This document shows positions 47,801-56,884 of a DNA stretch of 64,000 bases, in pieces (position 1 is the stretch's first letter; each line of letters starts with the position of its first letter). The position numbers were made by a program, and so were the translations under genes. The DNA comes from Sphaerolaimus hirsutus. Lineage: Eukaryota; Nematoda; Chromadorea; Monhysterida; Sphaerolaimidae. The notes beneath the pieces were generated by a model, which was given only the letters and a program-made list of their open reading frames with translations, was not told the origin of the DNA and ran no database searches. Where the stretch lies: assembly GCA_964036195.1 (NCBI GenBank), contig OZ038460.1:4219504-4283503 (forward strand), given 5' to 3'.

Positions 47801-50245
47801 TATAAGGTTTGGATACCAAAGCATAAGATTCAGATACACTATTTACACTCTGCACAACATTTGTCATGACAATTATACTTTGCTTGACATTTGAGATGCC
47901 AATTGACTCTTTACTACATTTGTCATGACAATTGACACTTTGCATGATGTTTTACAAATGTGCCCAGAACACTCCAGTAATCCTTCTACTGAAAATGCAA
48001 ACCATTCTTATCGATAATTGTAACTTAACACTTGCAACTAGCTAACAATACCTACTGCATGCAACTTTTGCAAAGTAATGGAAAAATTTGTCACACGTTT
48101 TTCATGTTTAAGTCTAATTATCACATTTTTCTGACCTTGCATGCAAGATTCTGATTTTTTGTAAAATTTCTGTAAAATTTTTGTAAAATTTTTGTAAAAT
48201 AGTCCATTTTATTATTTTATTATTATTTTGGAATAAAATAAAATAAAATAAAATGAAACAAGAATAAAATTAAAATTAAATACATTTTTATACAATTTTT
48301 ATACAATTTGTATACAAATGATTTTTATAAAACCAACCCTGCCCATAACTAAAATCTTAATGGAAAACATTCGGCCCAGTTGACATCCGATGAAACCCGA
48401 TGTCAACTTGGCCGACTAGTTTTCATTAAGATTTTAATGAAAAATGGTGTGTAGCATAACCATGTTCAAATGCACATGACAATATAAATTTATTGTCGAC
48501 ATTGCTGCATGCGCACTTGAAAATTGTCTTGCAACCTAAATTGAATTAAAAGCGTGTTGACACCGGTACACATTTACCGTACCCATCCGACTGAATATTC
48601 TACAAGAATATTACCGTATTTTGTCATTTAAAGTCACCTGAAAAATTATCAAATAAATTATCCCACAGCGATTATTTAAACGTTATTTAGGTATGTGATG
48701 AGAAAAAGTGAAATATCATTTTACATTCACGTGCGATACGGTAAACCTCATCCCAAATTGCACACTTAGCACTCAATGAACCATCTTAACCACACCTTTC
48801 TAATCTGCTGCCCATCCGCCCTAGTTCCCTCCCCCTCAGGTTCATCAGCATCCACAGCCAATATAGGTCCGGCGGCGTCGACTAGCAACGTGCCAGCCAG
48901 CAGGCCGGCCAACGAGCTGGACGGGCGCGAAGAGCTCTTCCTGCGGCCCGAATGCGACGGCGACCGCGACACGCGCAGCGACGGGTCGCCGCTAGGAGAC
49001 GCGCCCATCTGGGATGGGTGCTGTTTGACTGCTCTGTGCCCACCAGAGTTGTTAAAAGTACCGAATTTTTTCAAAGTATGCGTATGCGAAAAGTATTTTG
49101 TTTTTACTCACCCCCTGAGTACAGAAAGCGTAAAGTAAAAAAAATTTACTTTTACTCGCGAGTAAAAGAAAGTAAAATACCTGTTTTCCCAGAAAGCGTA
49201 AATGTGAGTATTTTTTTTCCCAGGAAAGCGTAAAAGTGAGTAAAATTACATTTTCTTTCTGGAAAATGTATAATGGAGCATTATCAATGTTTACTATGAC
49301 GACAAAAAAGTGTTTTCTTTCATTTCATAAGTATTCTTTATGAAAAGCAGGGGTCTCTAAATGCAAAAATACTCTTTCTGTACTCGCAAGAATTACTCTA
49401 CTGTACTCGAGTACTCTCAAAAAGTAAGCGTACAGTCGGGTACAGATACTTTTCTCAAAGTATGCGTATTTAATCGGTACTCGAGTATGCGTACTTTTTG
49501 AGTAAAAGTAAATAGGTATGCATAAACAACTGTGGTGCCCACCAGTGTTTGAGCGTGAGAATTTGGCGTTGTAAAATCATCACTCAGGGTGCGAGTAGTG
49601 AGGTTGTGATCAAACTGATACCGTATATCCTCGAATAAGTCCCCAGAGAGTTATTTTTGTGTCAGAATGTTTTTGACTGGGGAGTTTTTCGAGTGTGATT
49701 ATTTTTCCTCAGTCAGCTGACTGGGGGAGTTATTCGACTGTGATTATTTTTCCTCAGTCAGCTGACAGGGGAGTTATTCGAGGGGTGGGTTTTTTTTCCC
49801 TCAGTCAGCTAACACGGGAGTTTTTCGAGGGGGGGGGGGGGGTTCGAGGATATACGGTATGTAAAATTTTACATTTTCCGGCGCTTCTTTTATATCGATC
49901 GGTTTTTGCAAAATACGTTATACAGTGCCTGTAAATATAAATATGCAATGCATACGTGTATGTGAAATTTCGGATCTTAATCCAAACATATGACGTGTCG
50001 CGCAAGCGGCGTAGACCCCAACCCACCGCGTGATCAGGTATCTCAAGCAGGTGCCCATCGGACCTTGGGTTCATGTGCTGCTGAACCCCCCTAGCCGGCC
50101 TCCTACCATAGTTGCTGGGCCGGTGCTGCACGTACCCGACAATTCGGGCATCGCCGCTACCCGACGCGCCGCTGCCGTCCGACTCGGCCTCCATGTGGAA
50201 CACGGACAGGCGGGCCGACCGGACGCCCCGACCCGCCGCCAACAT
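32689..50245 (-). CDS. two-pore-domain (K2P/TWIK-type) potassium channel, 12 coding exons
   Basis: Exons on the minus strand: 50245-49988, 49008-48796, 46446-46320, 46125-45977, 45231-45031, 44894-44627, 44400-44315, 44005-43857, 40745-40673, 40055-39874, 35473-35249, 32869-32689. All phases agree, giving 2112 nt (about 703 residues). Seen: about 250 cytosolic N-terminal residues, M1, a long extracellular cap loop with several N-x-S/T sites and no cysteine, filter 1 TIGYG (about 404-408), M2, an acidic linker, M3, filter 2 TVGFG (about 557-561), M4 and a C-terminal tail. Two different filters within four membrane segments define the K2P family, which carries background potassium current across the plasma membrane as a dimer. 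The exons from M1 to the stop are firm. The first three exons, and the start codon, are inferred from open frame, GC content and matching phases; translation might instead begin at the Met codon in exon 46125-45977. I do not assign a K2P subfamily. Confidence 0.88.
34608..34820. mobile_element. degenerate introner-family copy in the last K2P intron
   Basis: Left end CCAGTCCCGCAACCTGTTAAATGCC and right end CATTTTACAGCGTGCAGGACTGGCCCC are diverged family ends. It sits inside intron 32870-35248, so it does not itself define splice sites. Confidence 0.5.
35249..35473 (-). CDS. K2P channel, M4 and proximal C-terminus
   Basis: Acceptor CCCACTCAG|G and donor CTCAG|GTGGGT, phase 2 at both ends, 225 nt. 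M4 is YYWLTLPYVLLGLTLATMCV. It continues into a charged, probably helical segment (KIHDLQQRVRTLGDLMAYQR). Confidence 0.93.
36015..37873. mobile_element. hAT-type element, CAGGGTTGGC termini, itself interrupted
   Basis: Exact 8-base duplication AGTGTGAG (36007-36014 and 37874-37881). The interior carries an introner-like module and is interrupted by the element 36282-37063. Confidence 0.88.
36282..37063. mobile_element. hAT-type element, CAGAGTTG termini, innermost of a nest
   Basis: 782 bp, CAGAGTTGTTAAAATACC ... CAACTCTG, exact duplication GTCCCAAG (36274-36281 and 37064-37071). Sister of 21335-22133, with GTGTAAGTGTAAG subterminal repeats. Confidence 0.88.
38643..39263. mobile_element. sister of 24150-24772, opposite orientation
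   Basis: Ends TAAAGTCGGCAGACGTATCG and GAAATGTCCGCCGACTTTA. It is inserted inside a TACCGTATTT element (38393-39426) in the K2P intron. Confidence 0.65.
39874..40055 (-). CDS. K2P channel, M3 and pore 2 with filter 2
   Basis: Acceptor CCTCACAG|AAC and donor GAAAA|GTGAGT, phase 0 to phase 2. It encodes M3 (VSWILVLIILYAAFGGLFL), pore helix 2 (DWTFIESSYFSFITM) and the filter TTVGFGDYVP. It was found by translating between splice sites because no Met codon opens it. Confidence 0.94.
40673..40745 (-). CDS. K2P channel, acidic linker exon
   Basis: A 73-nt exon beginning right after the introner-type acceptor GTGCCCCCAG|ATCC and ending at TTTTTG|GTTAGT. It enters in phase 2 and leaves in phase 0, encoding SRQSDFTEETVTDDEEEDDE and a few more residues. 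This acidic, phosphorylatable stretch lies between M2 and M3. Confidence 0.85.
41025..42054. mobile_element. hAT-type element, CAGGGTTGGC termini (1.03 kb)
   Basis: Exact duplication GATATGAG (41017-41024 and 42055-42062). It is nearly the same sequence as 47324-48341 and lies inside the 3.1-kb K2P intron. Confidence 0.9.
42233..43626. repeat. 1.4-kb GC-rich fold-back with TAGTGATGGAAAAGCG ends
   Basis: The arms 42233-42900 and about 42915-43626 are inverted copies, rich in GGCGCCAAGGGCGCC units; the tip is GGCGCCCTGCTTTAGAAGGG. The ends match those of 35745-38060, but no clear 8-base duplication is seen. It lies inside the introner-bounded K2P intron. Confidence 0.75.
43857..44005 (-). CDS. 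K2P channel, end of M2 and M2-M3 linker
   Basis: Acceptor ACCGCAG|ACA, phase 0, encoding TITDMSKFIGDGILVLYSR then a strongly basic linker. The exon ends in phase 2 at GCCAGCAG|GTGCCACTCCC; from the second base of this donor onward the sequence is the terminal repeat of the introner family. Confidence 0.93.
44315..44400 (-). CDS. K2P channel, filter 1 and start of M2
   Basis: Acceptor CAACAG|GT and donor GTG|GTATGT, phase 1 to phase 0. It completes the filter as GYGNLVPATNEGRALC and continues into M2 (LFGICGIPLMLV), a standard K2P signature. Confidence 0.95.
44627..44894 (-). CDS. K2P channel, cap loop and pore helix 1
   Basis: Acceptor ATCACAG|CAC, donor ATTG|GTGCGT, phase 0 to phase 1. It encodes the extracellular cap loop, with N-x-S/T sequons at NYS, NDT, NVT, NLS and NWS, then pore helix 1 (SFPASLFFAAATVATIG). 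The intron falls inside the codon for the first Gly of the GYG filter, a position I recall as conserved in many K2P genes. No cap cysteine is seen. Confidence 0.92.
45031..45231 (-). CDS. K2P channel, exon with membrane segment M1
   Basis: Acceptor CTGGCAG|ATG and donor CAG|GTGCGT, 67 codons, phase 0 at both ends. The hydrophobic stretch IVLPHVVLVLICALYTVAFA is M1. It is followed by FWMIEAPHEYR, the Glu-rich start of the extracellular cap helix typical of invertebrate K2P channels. Confidence 0.9.
45429..45886. mobile_element. TACCGTATTT-type MITE, ATAGAACGGC subfamily, in a K2P intron
   Basis: Fills much of intron 45232-45976 just upstream of the M1 exon. Ends TACCAGTATTTCTTCTGATA and TATTAGAAGAAATACGGTA. 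Confidence 0.65.
45977..46125 (-). CDS. K2P channel, N-terminal exon preceding M1
   Basis: Exon of 149 nt ending at an AAG|GTTTGA donor in phase 0. It encodes the cytosolic segment that ends EEQPEWIK just before M1. The precise join to the upstream exon keeps the frame only if the whole element 46126-46319 is removed. That intron would end in TG rather than AG. An alternative in-frame GT-AG pair uses a donor at GCG|GTCGAT and an acceptor at GGGAAG|CCC. Confidence 0.6.
46126..46319 (-). mobile_element. introner-family element between two K2P N-terminal exons
   Basis: A 194-nt palindromic element with the same ends (GGTGCCAGTCCCGGACCCGG and a GGGATTGCCCCC end), centre ACTCGGTTGCC. The flanking 4-mers are CCGG and CTGG. 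The donor is CCCG|GTGCC. Precise excision leaves the frame open but would use TG as the intron's last two bases. Confidence 0.78.
46320..46446 (-). CDS. K2P channel, candidate N-terminal exon 5' of an introner
   Basis: It lies between a GATCGCAG| acceptor and a CCCG|GTGCCAG donor, starting in phase 0 and ending in phase 1. The donor GT is formed from the last base of the target-site copy plus the first base of the inserted element. The peptide contains SPTERSPMANGRLAG and has no recognised domain. Confidence 0.55.
47324..48341. mobile_element. hAT-type element, CAGGGTTGGC termini (1.02 kb)
   Basis: Exact duplication CCCATAAC (47316-47323 and 48342-48349). Sister copy of 41025-42054, in K2P intron 46447-48795. 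Confidence 0.9.
48796..49008 (-). CDS. K2P channel, candidate N-terminal cytosolic exon
   Basis: It runs from a CATCCCAG| acceptor to an AAG|GTGTGG donor and holds 71 codons, phase 0 at both ends. The peptide is rich in Ser, Arg and Pro (SRSPSHSGRRKSSSRPSSS), a likely phosphorylated cytosolic segment, and ends in an acidic stretch. The 3' part of the upstream intron carries a hAT element only 36 bases from the acceptor. Membership in the K2P gene is inferred from phase and GC content. Confidence 0.5.
49044..49534. mobile_element. hAT-type element, CAGAGTTGTT / AACAACTGTG termini
   Basis: Exact duplication GTGCCCAC (49036-49043 and 49535-49542). Inserted 36 bases upstream of a candidate K2P exon acceptor. 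Confidence 0.8.
49619..49859. mobile_element. TACCGTATAT-type MITE with GTCAGCTGAC units
   Basis: Starts TACCGTATATCCTCGAATAA and ends TTCGAGGATATACGGTA. Inside, CTCAGTCAGCTGACTGGGG-type units are repeated three times. Lies in the K2P intron 49009-49987. Confidence 0.65.
49988..50245 (-). CDS. K2P channel, candidate first coding exon
   Basis: This GC-rich, Ser/Gly/Arg-rich open segment could start at Met 50245 or Met 50194. It ends at a TAT|GTTTGG donor in phase 0, which matches the next candidate exon. Its 5' edge is the end of an introner-like element (50247-50435), so the ATG at 50245 lies inside the element's 4-base CATG target duplication. No domain is recognised. Assignment to the channel is inferred from phase and position only. 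Confidence 0.45.
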
Positions 50246-50246
50246 G

Positions 50247-50435
50247 GGGGGCAGTCCCAGACCCGGTAAAATGCCATGTGAAATGTCAAGTGTCAAGCAA
50301 AGTGTCAAAAGTCATGGAAAATGCCCTGCGAAATGGCAACTCGGTTGCCATTTCGCAGGGCATTTTCCATGACTTTTGACACTTTGCTTGACACTTGACA
50401 TTTCACTTGACATTTTACAGGGTCTGGGACTGGCA
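50247..50435 (-). mobile_element. introner-family element at the 5' edge of the K2P coding region
   Basis: A 189-bp palindrome with the family ends (TGCCAGTCCCAGACCCTG and GGGTCTGGGACTGCCCCC), flanked by exact CATG copies (50436-50439 region and 50243-50246). The donor CAT|GTGCC exists, but the target CATG gives AT, not AG, at the acceptor side. It may be unspliced in a 5' UTR or spliced with a different acceptor. Confidence 0.75.
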
Positions 50436-51049
50436 CATGATGCCGCGCAGTCGCGCCGCCCGGCCGCAGGTGATTATCGGCGACGATAAGTGCGTAGTTT
50501 ATGTGCGCCGGTCGAGCGGCGCTTCCATCCCTCCCGCGTTTACTTGGCTTTCATTTTACCATTGCTGTTTGAACGCCGCGACATTGGATATTTGACCGCT
50601 GGTAAATAGTCCGTGGAAATATACAGGGCGCGGGGATATTGTGTCTGGGGCGGTAGTTTCATTTCATTGTTTCATTCACGGAACGGGTGGGAAATGTTAA
50701 ATTGTTTGATCGTACTTTGTTCATTGTAAGTTTTGCATTGGACGGGTGACTTTACAAAATACATACAATTCGAATAAGTATAAAAGCTAGGTAGCAACGT
50801 ATTAAAACATCTCGAGAAAGTACCACTAGGCAGTAGTATCCAATGTTTGAGCACTCGGCTCATTTTGGCAGCCACTCACAACGATGCCTTGGGGGATCCC
50901 AATCAGCCCTTTAGCAAAAGAAAATCGAAAGAAAAAGCCCAAAATTGTGACTATTGAAATAAACACTGCTTCATTATTTTTAGTTACCTTTGTTTCACAC
51001 AAATAGAAACTGATCAAAGACCACTAATAACATAAAATGTGTAAATTCC

Positions 51050-51480
51050 CCGGCAATGTCACGGTTCAGTGCAACGCACTCGCCGGGCGCTTGACGCAGG
51101 TGAACCGCCGCGTAGACCGTCCAAATGCATTCGCACTGCAACAAACCCCCCCCCCCCTTTCCAACGAGCGACACGAAATTTACTTTTGTGAACTATTTAC
51201 CTAAAATACCTAAGTGAATTTAACTGAGGAACTTCAAAACAATCGTATTTAAATTTCGCCTCCACGTGTTTACATAATCGCCGCGCGACACGTGAAAAAA
51301 ACGACGTCGCCGCGACAGGCGTCAATTTGAGGCGACAAAATGCATGGGCAATGCATGAATGCCGGCCGTCCGGCCCGTTTCAGTTTGCGGTCGGCGCCGC
51401 ACTTCGCTCGGGTCGGCGATAAGCTAGTGTAATTGAGCCGCGTCGCCGAGCGCCCGGCTGCCACTCTGACACTGACAGCT
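51050..51480. promoter_or_regulatory. CpG-rich, exon-free stretch upstream of the K2P gene
   Basis: A GC- and CpG-rich patch in AT-rich surroundings, about 0.8 kb upstream of the candidate first coding exon. It is a plausible promoter or 5' UTR region; no core element could be identified. Confidence 0.3.
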
Positions 51481-52440
51481 GGGGATGGTAAACATTACAT
51501 ACCTAGATAACGTTTTTGGAAATGGTTATTTTTCTGACATCGTTAAACACTTGTCGCCTGGTGAAATTTATGTTCGAAATCTTTTTTGATTTCCTGGGAA
51601 ATCACGATAATACAAACCCCTTGACTCCCGCAAAAAAATGATCACCAAGGGAAGGCAATGCTTACCGGTCGGACGTGTAAAAATGTTATTTATTAAATCC
51701 GACACGGCACCAGAAATCGATGAAAAATAAAATAAAACAGAAAAAAACCAAAAGAGTTCAAAAAATGAAACTTTCTAACCGCCCTTCATTCTTGCATTGG
51801 AAATTTGTAAACCCATTTATCGAGAAAAACAATTTTATGTACAGAACTCAGAAACTCATTCGTAAATATATAATTTTCACACTTTGTCACCATCACTGGC
51901 AGTAGCTTTTTGTCAGAGCAGCAAGTGCCTACACTCTACATACCTAGGTAAGTATTTATTGATAAATCTATTTGTTTACAGTTTGGAAATGGCACATGCG
52001 ACATGACGCGTTCCAACGGCGAACGAGAAATGTCCCAATGGCGGTGCTATTTTCGATTTGACACCCCATAGTTTAGAGGGGGCTCCAAACGAGACTCGAA
52101 ATTACGTGACCGGAATTTTTTTACGTGTTTTTGTGGCCATTTTACACGTCATTGAGTGGCGAGTTTCAAGTGATCATGACTAGTCACTTGTGAAAGTACT
52201 TGTCATTGACAAGCTTCTGGGTGAAATAATGTCAAGTTACAGGCGATGTAAAAATCGTTGACCTACGTGTGACGCACCAAAACGTCATGGCGAGACGACT
52301 AACGTAATGGAAAATGATTAGCAATTTACAATTTTATTACAGAATCATACCTATGTAAATAAAATCAAACGCTTGGATGGTTGGTTCACCTCACGTATCG
52401 CATCAGTAAAATAACATGATTACGTGTCGAGAGCATAGCA

Positions 52441-53766
52441 TAAATCGAGGGTGGCATTTTAGGGGGGGGGGGGTCCACCAGACTTTCGTGTCGTCCCATT
52501 CTGTTGTACGTTGGCCGATTTTGATGCCGTTCAAGTATGTTGGGGTTTGAGGTTGGGGCTACGACCAAAATTTTTTATTTCCTCAAATAATTCCCCAGTC
52601 CCAAGATAAGGGGGGTCTATAAAAAGGTGGTTATTTTGCATGTCCGATCTGACATATTGAATTGAAAGCTCAATAACTCAGCCATTTCTGGGCCGATTTG
52701 GATCGTTTAACCCTTAAAATGATCGGGACAACCTTCAGATTCCATTTTTGTTGTTGTATTAGTGATGTCTAGATTCCGTATGCCGATTTGACCCGGTTTT
52801 TCAACACGAAAAATAATTTTTTCTGAACATGCAATCATATAGTTTAGACAACGACAATTTATATAAAACAAAAATGAGTTCAATATCTCTTTTCTATCAA
52901 AAGTTATGGCGCTTCAAACTTTTCCCTCCCTTTCACATAAATAACCGCATGAAGAACAATGCATGCTACTTCAAACCTCCATATCTCGACCATTTCTCAG
53001 CCAATTTTCACCAATGAACACTTAAAATGATTAGAAAAACATCGAGATATCGTTCTTATTCACAGTTTATTTGTATGCATTTTCATTGTGGCAATTTCAT
53101 TCAAGAGTTCGCATTATTTTCTTGCATGGGAAATCTGATGCAATATACGGATAATGTGGGTCTCAAAACGAAATCTCCATCTTATTCTGATCATTTTAAG
53201 TGTTCATTGGTGATAATCGGTTGAGAAATGGTAGAGATAGGAAGTTTTGAATTTGCATGCATGTGGTTATTTATGTGGATGGGAGGAAAAAGTTTGAAGC
53301 GCCACAACTTTTGATTGGAAAGAGATATTGAACTCATTTTGGTTTTATATGAATTCTCATTGTCTAAACTATATGATAGCATGCTCAGAAAAATTTATTT
53401 TTCATGTTGAAAAACCGGGTAAAATCGGCATACGGAATTTAGACATCACTAATACAACTACAAAAATGGAATCTACAGGTTGTCCCGATCATTTTAAGTG
53501 TTAAACGATCAGAATCGGCCCAGAAATGGCTGAGTTAATGAGCTCTCAATTCAATGTCAGATCGGACATGCAAAATAACCACCTTTTTATAGACCCGCCT
53601 TATCTCGGGACTGGGGGATTATTTGAGGAAACAAAAAAATTTGGTCGTAGCCCCAACCTCAAACCCCAACATACTTGAACGGCATCAAAATCGGCCAACG
53701 TACAACAGAATGGGACGACACGAAAGTCTGGTGGACCCCCCCCCCTAAAATGCCACCCTCGATTTA
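52441..53766. repeat. 1.3-kb near-perfect palindrome
   Basis: Arms meet near 53103. TAAATCGAGGGTGGCATTTT at the left is matched by its complement at the right, and GACCAAATTTTT-type and TGCATGTCCGATCTGACAT blocks are also paired. The inner part is related to the palindrome at 14889-15475. Confidence 0.8.
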
Positions 53767-55480
53767 GGCTAGGGATTTACATATTTTTTTAAACCGTTGT
53801 TAAACGTTGTTGTAAAAAATGGAAGTACGGAAACTGTTATTACAATGTCATCTGAGATTTTGAGTACTTTTTCGCTAGGTATTTTTTTATTTTCTTTGCA
53901 TGGAAGTGCACGATTTAACATACAAATTGGGTATAGCGTTGAAAAATATTTTGAAGATTGATACTTAAAAATATCAATATTTTTGACATTCTTTTTTATA
54001 CAATCTTTACAAAATTTATATTTATATTTTTACCAGAACCCACAGATGTTTAATGGTAATTCCGTTTTGAGAAATTTTCTGGCATTTTAAAATTAAGAAA
54101 TTAATTTACTTTTGCATTTCTATGGAGTTATATAAGGGGGAGTTTTTTGAGAGGCAGAGTTATTCAAGGCTACGAGTTATTTTTCATGGAAATATTACGT
54201 AAAATGCATGATCAATATATCGCATGAATGGGATCAAATTAATCCCATAAACATGTTAAGTCAGAATAGAAATTCTGTACCTAATTCATGCAATGAAGTC
54301 AATGCTATTTAAAATCAACTCCAATCTCCACAATATCACAATGATCACTGAAAGGCAGTACATGTGATGATTGAACATAATTTTTTTTTTGGCAGAAATC
54401 TTCACTTAAAATGCTATCCCATGGCTCCACCGCGACACAAAGTACTGCAACTTGTCTGGTATAACTGAATGTTAACTCATAACCACATTCATAAGCTTAA
54501 AATGTTTTCAACAAAATGATTCAAAAATGGCCTTTATTAAAACAACCTTTTTTAAACATTTTTCCATCCCTCGTCCAAAAAAGGGAATGTGAATCATCCG
54601 TATCAAAGTTCGGTGAAATTTTTCAAAATTGCGAGTCGATACGCACAACACAGATTCCGGCAAATAAATTATCCCCGGGAAAACCCGAAACTTCGACACA
54701 ACCGATACCGGGCCTCATTTCAATCCCAAATGCCAGCTACCGAAAGTAGACAAAATGAAGTTGGGTTCGAGTGGGGGGCGCCAGGGCCGCATGTGCCTAA
54801 TCTCACCTAATTTAGCTGAGTTGCACGCAAAACGTACGTGCTGACAGACGTGTAAAGCTGGGGGGGGGGGGGTATTTTGGCATCTTTGAATCTGAGTGTC
54901 AGCCAATTTTGGGGGTCTATTTGAAAAGGGGTCTTGCATGATGAGATAGTTTGTATGTATGTCATGGAAATGATAAATTGTTTGTAGCCTATGTTGCCCA
55001 TTTAAAGGATATTCTTAAGGAACAAGCTGGAGGTCATGTCGATGAGACACATCCTTAGGTAATTCCTGGTGCACAAGATCAAAAACAGGAAACTATCAAA
55101 ACCAATTTATCTGGCCTGGAAATTTCAATTGTCAACTAGTGTGATTCAGGGCCAGTCAACACTATTGATCTCGCACAAAAACCTGGGCTGAGCGTCAAGC
55201 GCCAGCACCAAATACCAATTCTAGACACAGGTAGCCACTGGGGCCCTGTACCCAAGCTTGCCAAATGCAACAAACTACACTGAAAGCCTGCCCCCATGCC
55301 ATTCGGCGGATCAACATGTAAACATGTAACACACTCATGCATATTCGAATGTTTCAGAAGTCTCTTTAACTCTCGGAATTATTGTCTTCACGGGGCAGGT
55401 GGGATTTATTCAAGGTAGGTAGGTAGATCTAATCGCATTCGCAGAACGTGAATTAATAAAATTAATTCACGATTCAGCGC
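53767..55480. other. gene-free stretch
   Basis: AT-rich with no supported gene or intact transposon. A G run lies at 54860-54872. Confidence 0.35.
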
Positions 55481-56097
55481 TATTTGCAATTGATAATTAT
55501 CAGCGTGAAATTAACTGCGCAAAGCCAGCGGCCGGGGGTTTTTAACGCTAATAAAGCTCGGGACTTTCACGTGAATTGGGCTTTACGGCGCTCTGGGGAA
55601 CAGATCACTAGTGACGGGATGGCGCCATGGCGCTGGCGCCATTTTAGGGTAACAAAGGCGCCGATCAACTTCTTTGAAAGATGTCACGGAGCCATTGTTC
55701 ACGGCCCAGCGCAATTTGAAAATGGCGCGAAAAGCATTGGCGCCCTTGTGAACACTGGCGCCACTTTTCAATGGAGCGTGGCGCCGTTTTGGTGATGGCA
55801 CCAAATTCCCCATGGCTACGGATAACACTCAAACGTCGCCAAACACACGCGCAAACAACACAAACTGCCGACGGATGAAATCCGGTTAGGGGATTTGTAA
55901 TTCCAATTTTGGTAACCCGTAAGACCGACATAAATAGGTGATGACTGAACTTCCTGAAAGACATGAGAAATATGGGAATGTATAGACACGGAAATGTGAC
56001 GACACCGGCACTGGAACATGCGTAGGAGCTTTTCGGTTGCACGGCGCCACATCAAAACGGTGACAAAAGCAATGCGCATTTTACACATTGGCGGCCC

Positions 56098-56296
56098 ACA
56101 CACTAGTTGACACACGTGTGTCAACTGGTCTGTGTCAACTCAGATTTCACGTGTCGCAGAGCGACATTCCAATGCACTTGCCGTGATATTTATTATTCAA
56201 CATTGCCGCATGTGTATTTGGAGATCGCTCTGCGGCACGTTAAGCCGAAATCTGAGTTGACAGTTGACTGAGTGAATGTGTCAACTAGTGTGTGGA
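56098..56296. mobile_element. palindromic ACACACTAGTTGACA repeat, intact empty-site copy
   Basis: GGCCCACACACTAGTTGACA ... TCAACTAGTGTGTGGACCGC. It contains CAACTGGTCTGTGTC uninterrupted, the empty counterpart of the insertion at 28245-28477. Confidence 0.65.
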
Positions 56297-56714
56297 CCGC
56301 CAATAGGCACTGTATTTCTTCTAATAGAAAGACAAGTAAAAAGTTGACGAAAAATAGACCGGCGTTATTCTATTCTATTAAGAATTACGGTAAATATATT
56401 TTCAAATAATACCGCTCATAAATATAACTACTACTTATTACAATTATTTTAATACACAATATTTATATAGATAAAATACATCATAAACTTGGGGTGGAAT
56501 TGTCAAAAACGTCGACAACCTCCGTGCATTCGGGCACACTCCGGCATACTTCACTCGTCCCGTACAATTACATCTAGGCACAGAAGCGCCGTGGACACAT
56601 CATTTGTAGCCGTCGCGCAATCGAATTGAAAATCACAATCAGACGCGCCTTATCACAGGGGGATTCAAAGAGCACAATCAAACGTTGAGTTGACAAACTT
56701 ATTTACAAACAAGA

Positions 56715-56720
56715 TTTATT
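56715..56720 (-). terminator. polyadenylation signal AATAAA, kappaB-Ras-like gene
   Basis: AATAAA on the minus strand, about 95 bases after the stop codon. The position fits a short 3' UTR. Confidence 0.55.
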
Positions 56721-56813
56721 CGGGCTAGTTCGCCGAGTGAGAACATGAATTAGTACCTAGAAGTGAATTTGCGAGAAAATGCAGCGACAACAATTTGGCA
56801 CAAATAAATACGA

Positions 56814-56884
56814 TCAAATGTCCAGCAGAAGGGCGGCGCCAGATTTTTCCGATTTTATCTTGCGCGACAGTGAGAATTTTGATT
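56814..56884 (-). CDS. kappaB-Ras-like GTPase, last coding exon
   Basis: The acceptor is a tandem CAGAAG. Using the second AG (56885) keeps the family-like basic tail [15 protein letters not shown] to TGA at 56816-56814. Using the first AG gives a short different tail. Confidence 0.8.

Noticed and set aside
50437..50560. Open minus-strand frame 5' of the introner-family copy, as a possible first coding exon
   Set aside because: Joining it to the next exon at the element ends does not keep the frame, and no start codon fits; it may be 5' UTR.
56500..56640. Cys-containing readings on the minus strand downstream of the GTPase gene
   Set aside because: Every frame meets early stops, and only weak acceptors would open one; I could not support an exon.
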